From contig NZ_JAJAGO010000001.1 in the NCBI RefSeq assembly GCF_025165795.1, positions 558,001-622,000 of the forward strand: a stretch of DNA of 64,000 nt. The letters run 5' to 3'. This DNA comes from Streptomyces gossypii. Lineage in GTDB: Bacteria; Actinomycetota; Actinomycetes; Streptomycetales; Streptomycetaceae. Below the pieces are notes generated by a model, which made no database searches, was not told the origin of the DNA, and saw only the letters and a list, made by a program, of their open reading frames with translations. Positions 51,094 through 59,486 of this stretch are shown here, one piece after another. Position 1 is the stretch's first letter. The number at the start of each line of letters is the position of its first letter. The position numbers and the translations under genes were made by a program.

Positions 51094-51652
51094 TCCTTCC
51101 CGGCCTGCGGAGTTCGCAGTCGAGCGGCTCATCCGTTTCCAGCACTGCGACCCGGCGGGCATCGTCTTCTACCCGCAGTACCTCTTCATGGTCAACGAAT
51201 TGCTCGAGGACTGGTTCGAGGAGCATCTCGGGATCGACTACGGGGCGATGTTCACCGAGCGGCGCATCGGCATTCCGACCGTACGGCTGGAATGCGACTT
51301 CCTCGGTCCGAGCAGGGTCGGTGACCGGGTGCGCTTCAGCGTACGGCTGCAGCGCATCGGCAGCAGTTCTTTCGAGCTCCAGTACCTGTGCGTGGGCGCC
51401 AAGGAGGGCGATATCCGGGTGCGCATGCGCGCGGTGCTCGTCTTCCTCTCCCTCACCTCGCACAATTCCCTGCCGGTGCCCGAGGACATCCGGGCGGCGA
51501 TGGAGCCGTGCCTGGATCCGGTGCCCGGGAGCGGCACAGCGCCCGGGAAGAATTCCGGCCCCTCCGATACCGGCCCCTCCGATACCAGCACCACCGACAC
51601 CAGCACCACCGACACCAGCACCGCAGGCCCCGGCGACTCCGGTGCCGCATGA
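51083..51652 (+). CDS. 4-Hydroxybenzoyl-CoA-thioesterase-like hot-dog protein
   Basis: This hot-dog fold thioesterase is 189 aa: RFQHCDPAGIVFYPQYLFMV includes the catalytic aspartate in the HxDxxG-like motif, then TVRLECDFLGPSRVGDRVRF and the closing strand. After about residue 145 there is a disordered Ser/Thr/Asp/Pro-rich tail formed from 15-bp repeats (GPSDT twice, STTDT twice). It may release a free acid from an aryl-CoA or edit mis-primed CoA esters. It overlaps both neighbours (11 bp with the ligase; ATGA with the next gene). Confidence 0.85.
   Translation: MPGNPSRPAEFAVERLIRFQHCDPAGIVFYPQYLFMVNELLEDWFEEHLGIDYGAMFTERRIGIPTVRLECDFLGPSRVGDRVRFSVRLQRIGSSSFELQYLCVGAKEGDIRVRMRAVLVFLSLTSHNSLPVPEDIRAAMEPCLDPVPGSGTAPGKNSGPSDTGPSDTSTTDTSTTDTSTAGPGDSGAA
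51557..51616. repeat. Two pairs of 15-bp tandem repeats in the thioesterase tail
   Basis: GGCCCCTCCGATACC occurs twice (51557-51586) and AGCACCACCGACACC twice (51587-51616), encoding GPSDT and STTDT pentapeptides. Confidence 0.9.
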
Positions 51653-51669
51653 GGAAGGAACACGAACCG

Positions 51670-53250
51670 ATGCAGTCGAACCTGCTGAAGAACAAAGCGC
51701 TCGGCGCCGGCAACTTCTTCCCGCTGGCGAGCGCGGACACGGTCCTCGCCGTGGCGGTCGCCATCGAACTGGACCAGCCCTACACCTGCCACGACGGCCG
51801 CGTCCTCACCTCGCTCACACTCCCCGAGCTGGACGAGGTGAGCGACCGGATAGCCGGCGGCTACTGGCAGGACGGCATCCGGCCCAAGGATCCCGTCGCC
51901 CTCTTCCTGGACGAGAGCGTGCGCTACCTCGTGCACTACGTCGCCCTGAACAAGATCGGCGCCATTCCCGTCTTCCTCAACAGCGGGCTGCCGACCGACA
52001 TCGCGACGCGGTTCATCGGCAACGTCGGTGCGGTCGCGGTCGTCTCGGACCACGACCGGCTCCCCCCGGACGCTCTCGGCATCCGCTACTACGAGACCGA
52101 TCCGCACTCGGACCAGCCCTACCGGCGCTTCACCCACACCGACAACGACCCGACCCTGATCGCCCACACCTCCGGCACCACCGGCGTGCCCAAGGCCGTG
52201 CAGTTCAACCACCGGGGCTTCTTCTTCGGCATCAGGCAGCAGTCCGGGGCCGACCTCGGTGCGCGCATCCTCTCCGCCCTGCCGCAGAGTCACGCCTCGG
52301 CGATCTCCGTGCTGATGTCCGCCGTGCTGCGCGGCTCGACGGTGCTGCTCGCCACCCAGCGGGGACCGCAGCAACTGGTGGAGGCCATCGAGCGCTTCCG
52401 GCCGAACCTCGTCGGGGGCTTCCCGAGGACTTTCGTGGACCTGTGCCGGGTCGACCTGGACAACCGCGACCTGGACTCGGTCTCCCGCTGGATGTGCACC
52501 GGCGACGCCAACCACGAGCAGCACATCAGGAAGCTGGTGCGGCAGGGCACGCACACCGACCGGGGCGGGGAGGTCCGGCGCGGCTCCCTGTTCATCGACA
52601 ACTTCGGCTCCTCCGAGTTCGGCTTCGCGATGTTCCGCACCGTCCACACGCCGACCAGCGACCGCTACGGACGCTGCATCGGTCAGCCCTTCGACTGGAT
52701 CGACGTCGAGATCTTCGACGTGCACGACGAGCCGGTCGGGCCCATGACCGTGGGCCGTCTGGCCCTGAAGTCCCCGACGGTCACCTCTGGTTACTGGAAC
52801 AACACGCTGCTCAGCGAGCGAAACCGAGTGCGCGGCTACTGGCTGACCGGCGACCTCGCCTACCGCGACCAGGACGGCCTCTACTACCACGTGGACCGCG
52901 CCTCCGACAGCATCACCACCGGCGGCGGCACCGTCTACAGCACCGAATGTGAGGAGCTGATCCTCACCGGCTTCCCGGAGATATTCGACTGCTCCCTGGT
53001 CGCCGCCGAACAGGGCGCCGACCGGGCCGCCGACAGCGCGGACGCCCACCTCGTCCTCAGTGTGGAGCCGGCGGACAGCCTCGCGGAGGGAGACCTCGAC
53101 GACCTGCGCGGCCGTATCAACCTGGTGCTGCGCGAGCAGGGGCTGCCGCGGATCGAGCGGATCGTCCTCAAGGGCAGCGACGAACACGCCGGTCTCACCG
53201 GCAAGGCACTCAAGCGCACCATGCGCGAGGCGTACTCGAGCCAGCCGTGA
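51670..53250 (+). CDS. Second AMP-dependent acyl/aryl ligase
   Basis: This protein of about 526 aa has LIAHTSGTTGVPKAVQFNHR, SSEFGFAMFRT, YWLTGDLAYRDQDGLYYHVD and a C-terminal TGKALKRTMREAY with the catalytic lysine. It is only distantly like the first ligase, so it probably activates a different acid or forms a different bond, such as an amide. ATG 51670 with GGAAGG 11 bp upstream is used; ATG 51649, overlapping the thioesterase stop, is also in frame and would add seven residues. No carrier protein accompanies it. Confidence 0.82.
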   Translation: MQSNLLKNKALGAGNFFPLASADTVLAVAVAIELDQPYTCHDGRVLTSLTLPELDEVSDRIAGGYWQDGIRPKDPVALFLDESVRYLVHYVALNKIGAIPVFLNSGLPTDIATRFIGNVGAVAVVSDHDRLPPDALGIRYYETDPHSDQPYRRFTHTDNDPTLIAHTSGTTGVPKAVQFNHRGFFFGIRQQSGADLGARILSALPQSHASAISVLMSAVLRGSTVLLATQRGPQQLVEAIERFRPNLVGGFPRTFVDLCRVDLDNRDLDSVSRWMCTGDANHEQHIRKLVRQGTHTDRGGEVRRGSLFIDNFGSSEFGFAMFRTVHTPTSDRYGRCIGQPFDWIDVEIFDVHDEPVGPMTVGRLALKSPTVTSGYWNNTLLSERNRVRGYWLTGDLAYRDQDGLYYHVDRASDSITTGGGTVYSTECEELILTGFPEIFDCSLVAAEQGADRAADSADAHLVLSVEPADSLAEGDLDDLRGRINLVLREQGLPRIERIVLKGSDEHAGLTGKALKRTMREAYSSQP

Positions 53251-55493
53251 CCCATTCGAAGTCCCAAGGGGGAGACTTGTCCTCGTTACCGATCCTTCCC
53301 GCACGGCCGCAGCCGGACGCCGCCTCCGAGGCCCGTTGGGGCACCCCCGCGGGCGTGGGCGTCCTGCGCGTCAGCCAGCCGATGAACGTCCAAGCCGCCG
53401 CGGCTCTCGCCACTCTGGAGAAGGCGCTGGACGAGCGCCGCGGAATGCTGCTCCACCGAGGCGTGGACCGCGTCGTCGGGTACGTCGATCCACCGCTGGA
53501 AATCAACGTCACCGGCGGCCTGCTGGCCGTACGGGCGCTCAACGCACGTGGCCGGGTGCTGCTGCCCGCGCTGCGGCCGGCGCTGGCAGAGGTCCTGCGG
53601 CAACCGGACGTCACCGCGGACGTGGTGAGCGGCCTGGTGCCGCCGCCCGGCGTGGGTTTCGCCGAGGAGGACCGGACGCGTCACTCCGGCGTCTTCGCGG
53701 CGCTGCGCACGGTCAAGGCGGCACTGGCATCACGGGAGGACTCCCTTCTCGGTCTCTACGGTGCCTTCGGCTACGACCTGATCTTCCAGATGGAGCAGAT
53801 CGAGCTGCACCAGGAGCGCAACCCGCAGGACCGGGACATGGTGCTGCATCTTCCCGACGAGATCATGGAGTTCGACCTCGGCGCGGACCAAGTCCGCCAG
53901 CACCGCTACGACTTCCGGGTCGGTGAGGTCTCGACACTCGGGATGCGGCGCGACACGCCCGCTCTCCCCTTCTCACCGGGCACGACCACGGAGCCGCGCG
54001 AGCGCGCCCCCGGCGAGTACGCCCGGCTGGTGGAGAGGGCGATGCCGCGCTTCGCCGCCGGTGACCTCTTCGAGGTGGTGCCCGGTCAGGTCTTCCGGCG
54101 CGGCTGCGCCCAGCCGCCCTCCACCGTCTTCCGCCGGCTGCGGGAGACGAACCCGGCGCCGCACAGTCTGCTGGCCAACCTGGGCGGAGGCGAATACCTG
54201 ATAGGCGCCTCGCCCGAGATGTTCGTCCGGGTGCACCGCACCGGCGAGCTCGGCCAGGAGCGCGAGATGGTGGAGTCCTCGCCGATCAGCGGCACGATCG
54301 CGCGCGGCCGGGACGCGCTGGAGGATGCGGCCCGCATCCGGGAGCTGCTCGACTCCGTGAAGGAGGAGTCGGAGCTCACCATGTGCACGGACGTCGACCG
54401 CAACGACAAGGCGCGGGTGTGCGTACCGGGCACCGTGCGGCTGACCGCACGGCGGCAGACCGAGTTGTACTCCACGCTGATCCACACCGTCGACCGCGTC
54501 GAAGGGGAGATCGCCCCTGGCCGGGACGCGCTGGACGGCTTCCTCGCCCACCTGTGGGCGGTCACCGTCACCGGCGCGCCCAAGCTTGCGGCCGTCGAGT
54601 TCCTGGAGCGTGAGGAGCGGTCACCCCGCCGCTGGTACGGCGGTGCCGTCGGCAGCATCGGCTTCGACGGCAGTCTGGACACCGTGCTGACGCTGCGCAC
54701 CATCCAGGTGCGCGACGGCGTGGCCACCGTACGGGCGGGCGCCACGCTGCTGCACGACTCGTCGCCCGAGGCGGAGGAGGCGGAGACCGAGCTCAAGGCG
54801 TCCGCGCTGCTGAACGTACTGGACCCGCCGCGCAGCGTCCCGGCAGCGCCCGCGCGGACCCGTACCGGTGACGGCCTGCGGATCGTACTGGTGGACCACC
54901 GCGATTCGTTCGTCAACTGTCTGGCCGACTACCTGCGGCAGACCGGCGCGGAAGTCACCACCTACCGCAGCGGCCGGCATCTGCCGGTGATCGAGCGGCA
55001 GCGTCCCGACCTGGTGGTGCTCTCCCCCGGGCCGGGCCGCCCCGCCGACTTCGGCCTCGGGCGGACGCTGGAGCTCGCCGAGCGGCTGGAGCTGCCGGTC
55101 TTCGGCGTCTGCCTGGGCCTTCAGGGGCTGGTGGAGTACTACGGCGGCGGCATCGGGGTGCTGGAGCGGCCGGTGCACGGCAAGCCGTCGCGGGTGCGGG
55201 TCACCGACGCGGACTCGCCTCTGCTGGCCGGGCTCCCCAAGTCGTTCGAGGTGGGCCGTTACCACTCGCTGTACGCCCTGGCGGACGCCCTCCCGGCGGA
55301 GCTGCGGATCACCGCGGAGACCGACGACGGCGTGCCGATGGCCGTGGAACACGCGCAACGCCCGTTCGCCGCCGTGCAGTTCCACCCCGAGTCGCTGATG
55401 TCCCTGAGCGGGCGCATCGGACACACAGTCGTCGACAACGCGGTGCGGGCACTGACCCGGCGGCCCCGGCTGCTGAGCGGCACGCGCTCATGA
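53247..55493 (+). CDS. Fused anthranilate synthase (TrpE-TrpG)
   Basis: This 748-aa fusion has an N-terminal chorismate-binding component (GYVDPPLEINVTGG, DLFEVVPGQVFRRG, ASPEMFVRVHR, ESSPISGTIARGRDAL, CTDVDRNDKARVCVPG) and a C-terminal class I glutamine amidotransferase (VLVDHRDSFVNCLADYL, VFGVCLGLQG with the nucleophilic Cys, VQFHPESLMSL with His-Glu). It makes anthranilate from chorismate and glutamine. The GTG start overlaps the previous stop (GTGA). Codon 14 is TTA, so translation probably needs the bldA tRNA. The fused form in a metabolite-like operon points to a dedicated pathway rather than tryptophan supply. Confidence 0.92.
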   Translation: MTHSKSQGGDLSSLPILPARPQPDAASEARWGTPAGVGVLRVSQPMNVQAAAALATLEKALDERRGMLLHRGVDRVVGYVDPPLEINVTGGLLAVRALNARGRVLLPALRPALAEVLRQPDVTADVVSGLVPPPGVGFAEEDRTRHSGVFAALRTVKAALASREDSLLGLYGAFGYDLIFQMEQIELHQERNPQDRDMVLHLPDEIMEFDLGADQVRQHRYDFRVGEVSTLGMRRDTPALPFSPGTTTEPRERAPGEYARLVERAMPRFAAGDLFEVVPGQVFRRGCAQPPSTVFRRLRETNPAPHSLLANLGGGEYLIGASPEMFVRVHRTGELGQEREMVESSPISGTIARGRDALEDAARIRELLDSVKEESELTMCTDVDRNDKARVCVPGTVRLTARRQTELYSTLIHTVDRVEGEIAPGRDALDGFLAHLWAVTVTGAPKLAAVEFLEREERSPRRWYGGAVGSIGFDGSLDTVLTLRTIQVRDGVATVRAGATLLHDSSPEAEEAETELKASALLNVLDPPRSVPAAPARTRTGDGLRIVLVDHRDSFVNCLADYLRQTGAEVTTYRSGRHLPVIERQRPDLVVLSPGPGRPADFGLGRTLELAERLELPVFGVCLGLQGLVEYYGGGIGVLERPVHGKPSRVRVTDADSPLLAGLPKSFEVGRYHSLYALADALPAELRITAETDDGVPMAVEHAQRPFAAVQFHPESLMSLSGRIGHTVVDNAVRALTRRPRLLSGTRS
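53286..53288 (+). promoter_or_regulatory. TTA leucine codon (bldA-type translational control)
   Basis: In-frame TTA is codon 14 of the anthranilate synthase gene. TTA is the rarest codon in Streptomyces and depends on the bldA tRNA, which appears late in growth. Confidence 0.7.
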
Positions 55494-55520
55494 CCGCCCC
55501 GCACGGCGGTCACCGCCCGG

Positions 55521-55568
55521 CCCGCACCGCAGCCCGCACCGCAGCCCGCACCGCAGCCCGCACCGCAG
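55521..55568. repeat. Four perfect 12-bp tandem repeats before the DAHP synthase gene
   Basis: CCCGCACCGCAG is repeated four times between the anthranilate synthase stop and the DAHP synthase ATG. The frame through it is open (Ala-Arg-Thr-Ala units) from an ATG at 55490. Confidence 0.9.
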
Positions 55569-55621
55569 CTCAAGCCCGCCCGGCAGCCCATCCGGTCACA
55601 TTCCACCCGAAGGAGACGCGC

Positions 55622-57007
55622 ATGTCCTCCACCGGCCCCAGCTCCCAGACCACCGACTTCCCGACAACCCTCCCGCCCGATCCCAAGGCCGACACCTGGC
55701 GCGCGGTCCCGGCCGCCCAGCAGCCTGAGTGGCCTGATCCCGGCGCGCTACGCGCGGTGACCGACGAACTGACCACCCTCCCGCCGCTGGTGGCGGCCTC
55801 GGAGTGCGACACGCTGCGGGACCGCCTCGCGGCCGTCGCCCGCGGTGAGGCGTTCCTGCTCCAGGGCGGCGACTGCGCCGAGACCTTCGACTCCGTCACC
55901 GCCGACCAGATCGGCCACAAGCTCAAGACGCTCTGGCAGATGGCCGCGATCCTCACGTACGGGTCCGAGCTGCCTGTGGTCAAGGTAGGCCGCATCGCCG
56001 GCCAGTACGCCAAGCCGCGTTCGAGCTCCGAGGAGACCCTCGGCGGGGTCACGCTGCCCTCCTACCGCGGGGACGCCGTCAACGGCCTGGAGTTCACACC
56101 GCAGGCGCGCAGGCCCGACCCGGGACGGCTGCGCCAGGTCTACGACCACTCCGCGGCGACGCTGAACTTCGTGCGCGCCGCCACCAGCGGCGGCATCGCC
56201 GACCTGGCGCAGGTGCACACCTGGAACCGGGAGTTCCTCGGGCTCTCCCCGGCCGGGCAGCGCTACGAGCATCTGGCCGGCGACATCGACGGCATGCTTC
56301 GTTTCATGCGGGCCTCGGGCGCCGACCCCGACCGGCTGAGCCCCACCGAGTTCTTCACCAGCCACGAGGCTCTGATCCTCGACTACGAGAGTGCGCTGAC
56401 GCGCGTAGACAGCCGTACCGGCGCACTCTACGACGTGGCCGGGCACATGGTGTGGATCGGCGAGCGGACCCGGCAGGTGGACGGGGCGCACGTCGAATTC
56501 GCCCGCCACATCAGCAACCCCGTGGCCGTCAAGCTCGGCCCGGCCACCACCAGCGACGACGCCCTCGCACTGATCGAGCGGCTCGATCCGGAGCGGCGTC
56601 CGGGCCGGCTGACGTTCATCAGCAGGATGGGAGCCGACCAGATACGGGAAAAGCTGCCCCGGCTGGTGGAGAAGGTGCAGGCGAGCGGGGCGCAGGTCGT
56701 GTGGGTGTGCGACCCGATGCACGGCAACACCTACACAGCACCCGACGGTCACAAGACGCGGCGGTTCGACGCCATCATGGACGAGATCACCGGCTTCTTC
56801 GAGGTCCACCGCGCGCTGGGCAGCCACCCCGGCGGCATCCATCTCGAACTCACCGGCACCTCGGTCACCGAGTGTGTCGGCGGCACGGTGGAGGAGGTCA
56901 CCGAGGACGAGCTGGGGTTCCGATACGAGAGCGCCTGCGATCCGCGTCTCAACCACAGCCAGTCGCTCGATCTGGCGTTCCTGACGGCGGAGATCTTCAG
57001 GCGCTGA
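55622..57007 (+). CDS. Class II (plant-type) DAHP synthase
   Basis: This 461-aa enzyme catalyses the first step of the shikimate pathway (PEP plus erythrose-4-phosphate). Landmarks are FLLQGGDCAETFDSVTADQI, VVKVGRIAGQYAKPRS, LTFISRMGADQIREKLPRLV, CDPMHGNTY and GTSVTECVGG. AAGGAGACGCGC precedes ATG 55622; an alternative ATG 55490, overlapping the previous stop, would add 44 residues of repeats. A pathway-dedicated DAHP synthase typically boosts chorismate for secondary metabolism. The MFS gene starts on its stop codon. Confidence 0.93.
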   Translation: MSSTGPSSQTTDFPTTLPPDPKADTWRAVPAAQQPEWPDPGALRAVTDELTTLPPLVAASECDTLRDRLAAVARGEAFLLQGGDCAETFDSVTADQIGHKLKTLWQMAAILTYGSELPVVKVGRIAGQYAKPRSSSEETLGGVTLPSYRGDAVNGLEFTPQARRPDPGRLRQVYDHSAATLNFVRAATSGGIADLAQVHTWNREFLGLSPAGQRYEHLAGDIDGMLRFMRASGADPDRLSPTEFFTSHEALILDYESALTRVDSRTGALYDVAGHMVWIGERTRQVDGAHVEFARHISNPVAVKLGPATTSDDALALIERLDPERRPGRLTFISRMGADQIREKLPRLVEKVQASGAQVVWVCDPMHGNTYTAPDGHKTRRFDAIMDEITGFFEVHRALGSHPGGIHLELTGTSVTECVGGTVEEVTEDELGFRYESACDPRLNHSQSLDLAFLTAEIFRR

Positions 57008-58533
57008 TGATGACGACGGCTCACACGGCTCACTCCCCCGGCGCGGGCGGCAACGAGCGCGACGGCCCGCCGCCGGACCGGCCCACCGTCCGGCGGCAGC
57101 GCACCGTGCTCATGCTGATGTGCGCCTGCGTGCTCGTGCTGCAGTCGCTGGTCGCGGCCATCAACCTCGCCATCGCCGAGATCTCGGCCGGCGACCTGCG
57201 GCCCAGCTCCCCCGAGCTGCTGTGGATCGTCGACGCCTATGTCATCGTCTTCGCCTGCCTGCTGATCCCGGCGGGCATGCTCGGCGACCGCTTCGGACGC
57301 AAGGGCATGCTGCTCACCGGCATCGGCGTCTTCGGCGCCGGTGCGCTGATGAGCGCGCTCGCCACCGGTGTGCCCGTGCTCATCGCGGGCCGCGGGATCT
57401 CCGGGGCGGGCGCGGCGCTGGCGATGCCGGCCTCCATGTCGGTGCTGGTGCAGGTGATGCCCGCCGAGCGGCGGGCCTCCGCGATCGCCAGCTGGAGCGC
57501 TTCCGTGGCGATCGGCGGCGTGGTCGGCAACGCGGGAGGCGCACTGATCCTCCAGGCGTTCCCGTGGCAGGGGCTGTTCTGGGCGTACGTCCCGGCGAGC
57601 GTGCTGCTGCTGGCGGTGACGGCAATGGTCGCGCCACGCCTGCCGCATGGCACGGGCGCGCTCGACGTACCGGGGGCGGTGCTGCTGACCTGCGGACTGG
57701 TGCCGCTGCTGTTCGGCATCATCGAGGGCCCGGAACTGGGCTGGTCCTCGGGGGTCGTGCTCGGCGCCTTCGGCGTCTCGGCCCTGGTGCTCACGCTCTT
57801 CACGCTCTACGAGCTGCGCGCCCGGGTCGTCCTGCTCGACCCGAGGCTCTTCCGGCTCCCGGCGGTGCGCGCGGGCACCATCGGGGTCGGCGCCGTCTTC
57901 TTCGCGATGTTCACGCTCTTCTTCGTCAACGCCCAGTTCCTGCAGTACGTCAAGGACTACTCGCCGCTGCGCACCGGCTTCGCCATCGTGCCGATGGCGG
58001 TGGGGATGGTGATCGTCACGCAGATCAGTGTGCGTTGGGCGCGGCGCTACGGCGAGCGGCGGGTGGTCGGCACCGGACTGATGCTGCTCGTCGCCGGGCT
58101 GCTGCTGATGTCGACGGCCACCCGCGACACGCCGTACACCCTCTACACCACCTGGCTCATGGTGATGGCGGTCGGCGCGGGCCTGGCCATGCCCTCGCTC
58201 TCGTCCGGCATCCTCGGCGCGCTGCCCCCGCAGCACGCGGGGATGGGCTCGGGGCTCAACGGTGCCGCGCGGGAGCTGGGCGCGGCGCTGGGCATCGCGG
58301 GTATCGGCACCGTGCTGAACATCCGCTTCACCGACCAGCTTCCGGAGGCGCTGGCAGGGGACGCGCACTCCACCTCCGCCGCGCTGGCTGCCGCGGCCGA
58401 GGAGGGGGAGGCGCTGCATCTTGCCGCGGTGGAGAGCTTCACCCGGGCCGTGGCAACCGGTTACCAGACCGCCGCGGCGGTGCTGTTGCTGCTCTGCGTG
58501 CCGGTGCTCTTCGGCCGTCGCGAGGGGCGGTGA
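57007..58533 (+). CDS. MFS drug/metabolite exporter (DHA2 type)
   Basis: This 508-aa transporter has about 14 membrane helices, motif A GMLGDRFGRKGMLLTGIG and motif C-like ISGAGAALAMPASMSVLV. The N-terminal 30 residues are hydrophilic. Its ATG overlaps the DAHP synthase stop, so it is the last gene of the operon and is likely the exporter and self-resistance protein for the product. It is convergent with the DeoR regulator. Confidence 0.9.
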   Translation: MMTTAHTAHSPGAGGNERDGPPPDRPTVRRQRTVLMLMCACVLVLQSLVAAINLAIAEISAGDLRPSSPELLWIVDAYVIVFACLLIPAGMLGDRFGRKGMLLTGIGVFGAGALMSALATGVPVLIAGRGISGAGAALAMPASMSVLVQVMPAERRASAIASWSASVAIGGVVGNAGGALILQAFPWQGLFWAYVPASVLLLAVTAMVAPRLPHGTGALDVPGAVLLTCGLVPLLFGIIEGPELGWSSGVVLGAFGVSALVLTLFTLYELRARVVLLDPRLFRLPAVRAGTIGVGAVFFAMFTLFFVNAQFLQYVKDYSPLRTGFAIVPMAVGMVIVTQISVRWARRYGERRVVGTGLMLLVAGLLLMSTATRDTPYTLYTTWLMVMAVGAGLAMPSLSSGILGALPPQHAGMGSGLNGAARELGAALGIAGIGTVLNIRFTDQLPEALAGDAHSTSAALAAAAEEGEALHLAAVESFTRAVATGYQTAAAVLLLLCVPVLFGRREGR

Positions 58534-58574
58534 GCGGAGGATGCGCCAAGATGGGCCGGTGGGGCGGCGAGAGG

Positions 58575-59486
58575 TCAGGCGCGACGGCTCTCCGCCCGCA
58601 GCAGGGTCACCCCCTGCTCCGCGCACCGCCCCTCCAGCTCCAAGGGCGCCTCGGCATCGGTGACCAGAGTCCAGCCGCCGGACAGCCGCGCCCAAGCCGG
58701 TGCGTCGCCCACTTTCAGTTTCGTCGCGTCGGCGAGTACGGCGACGCGATCCGACCGGGCGGCGACGCGTTCCTTGACCGCCGTCTCCTCCAGCGTCGGC
58801 TCCCCGACACCCCGGCACGGGTCCACCGCGTCCGCGCCCAGGAAGGCCAGGGCGAACGACATGCGGTCCAGCGCGAGGTCGGTGAGCGGGCCGACCATGC
58901 CGTGGCTGAGCCTGCGCACGCTGCCGCCCAGCATCACCACGTCGAGCCCGGGTGACTCGGCTAGCGCCGCCGCGGTCTCCAGGCCGCGCGTCACCACCAG
59001 CGTCCGCGTGGTGGCGGGCGTGGAGTGCGCCAGCCTGCGCGCGAGTGCCGCGCAGGTGGTGCCCGCGTCGACGAACACGGCGCCGGAACTGGGCAGCAGG
59101 GACTGCGCGGCGGCCGCGATGTCGTCCTTGGCCTGGCGCCGTACCAGCGCGCTCTCGGCGACCGGCCGCTCCTGGAACGCCTCCGGGACTACGGCGCCGC
59201 CGTAGGTACGCGCCACCTTGTTGTCCTTGGTGAGCCGTGCCAGGTCGCGCCGCACCGTGGAGGGCGAGACGGCAAGGGCGTCGGCGAGATCCGGTACGTC
59301 CGTGACCCCCTTTCGCAGTAAGGCGAGCAGCGCCTCGTGCCGCAGCCGGGTGCCCTGCCGCGCGGCGGGCTCCACCGCGGGCCCGGCTGCGGGCTCCGCT
59401 GCGCGCCCATCGGCCGCTCGTAGCCCTGGTCCGTCCGATCGGCCCACCGGATCATCCTCCGTCTGGTCAGGAACCGTATGTCTCAC
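58575..59486 (-). CDS. DeoR-family transcriptional regulator (TTA codon)
   Basis: This 303-aa protein has a disordered Ala-rich N-terminus (to about residue 45), then a DeoR winged helix (RHEALLALLRKGVTDVPDLA, VSPSTVRRDLARL) and a sugar-phosphate-isomerase-like sensor domain (VFVDAGTTCAALARRLA). Leu56 is encoded by TTA (59319-59321 on the complementary strand), so its synthesis probably depends on bldA. It overlaps the pdxA-like gene by 20 bp and is last in the threonate operon, which it is likely to regulate through a phosphorylated intermediate. Confidence 0.88.
   Translation of the reverse strand: MRHTVPDQTEDDPVGRSDGPGLRAADGRAAEPAAGPAVEPAARQGTRLRHEALLALLRKGVTDVPDLADALAVSPSTVRRDLARLTKDNKVARTYGGAVVPEAFQERPVAESALVRRQAKDDIAAAAQSLLPSSGAVFVDAGTTCAALARRLAHSTPATTRTLVVTRGLETAAALAESPGLDVVMLGGSVRRLSHGMVGPLTDLALDRMSFALAFLGADAVDPCRGVGEPTLEETAVKERVAARSDRVAVLADATKLKVGDAPAWARLSGGWTLVTDAEAPLELEGRCAEQGVTLLRAESRRA

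Noticed and set aside
55521..55568. Possible CRISPR-like array
   Set aside because: Units are contiguous 12-bp copies without spacers; a simple tandem repeat.
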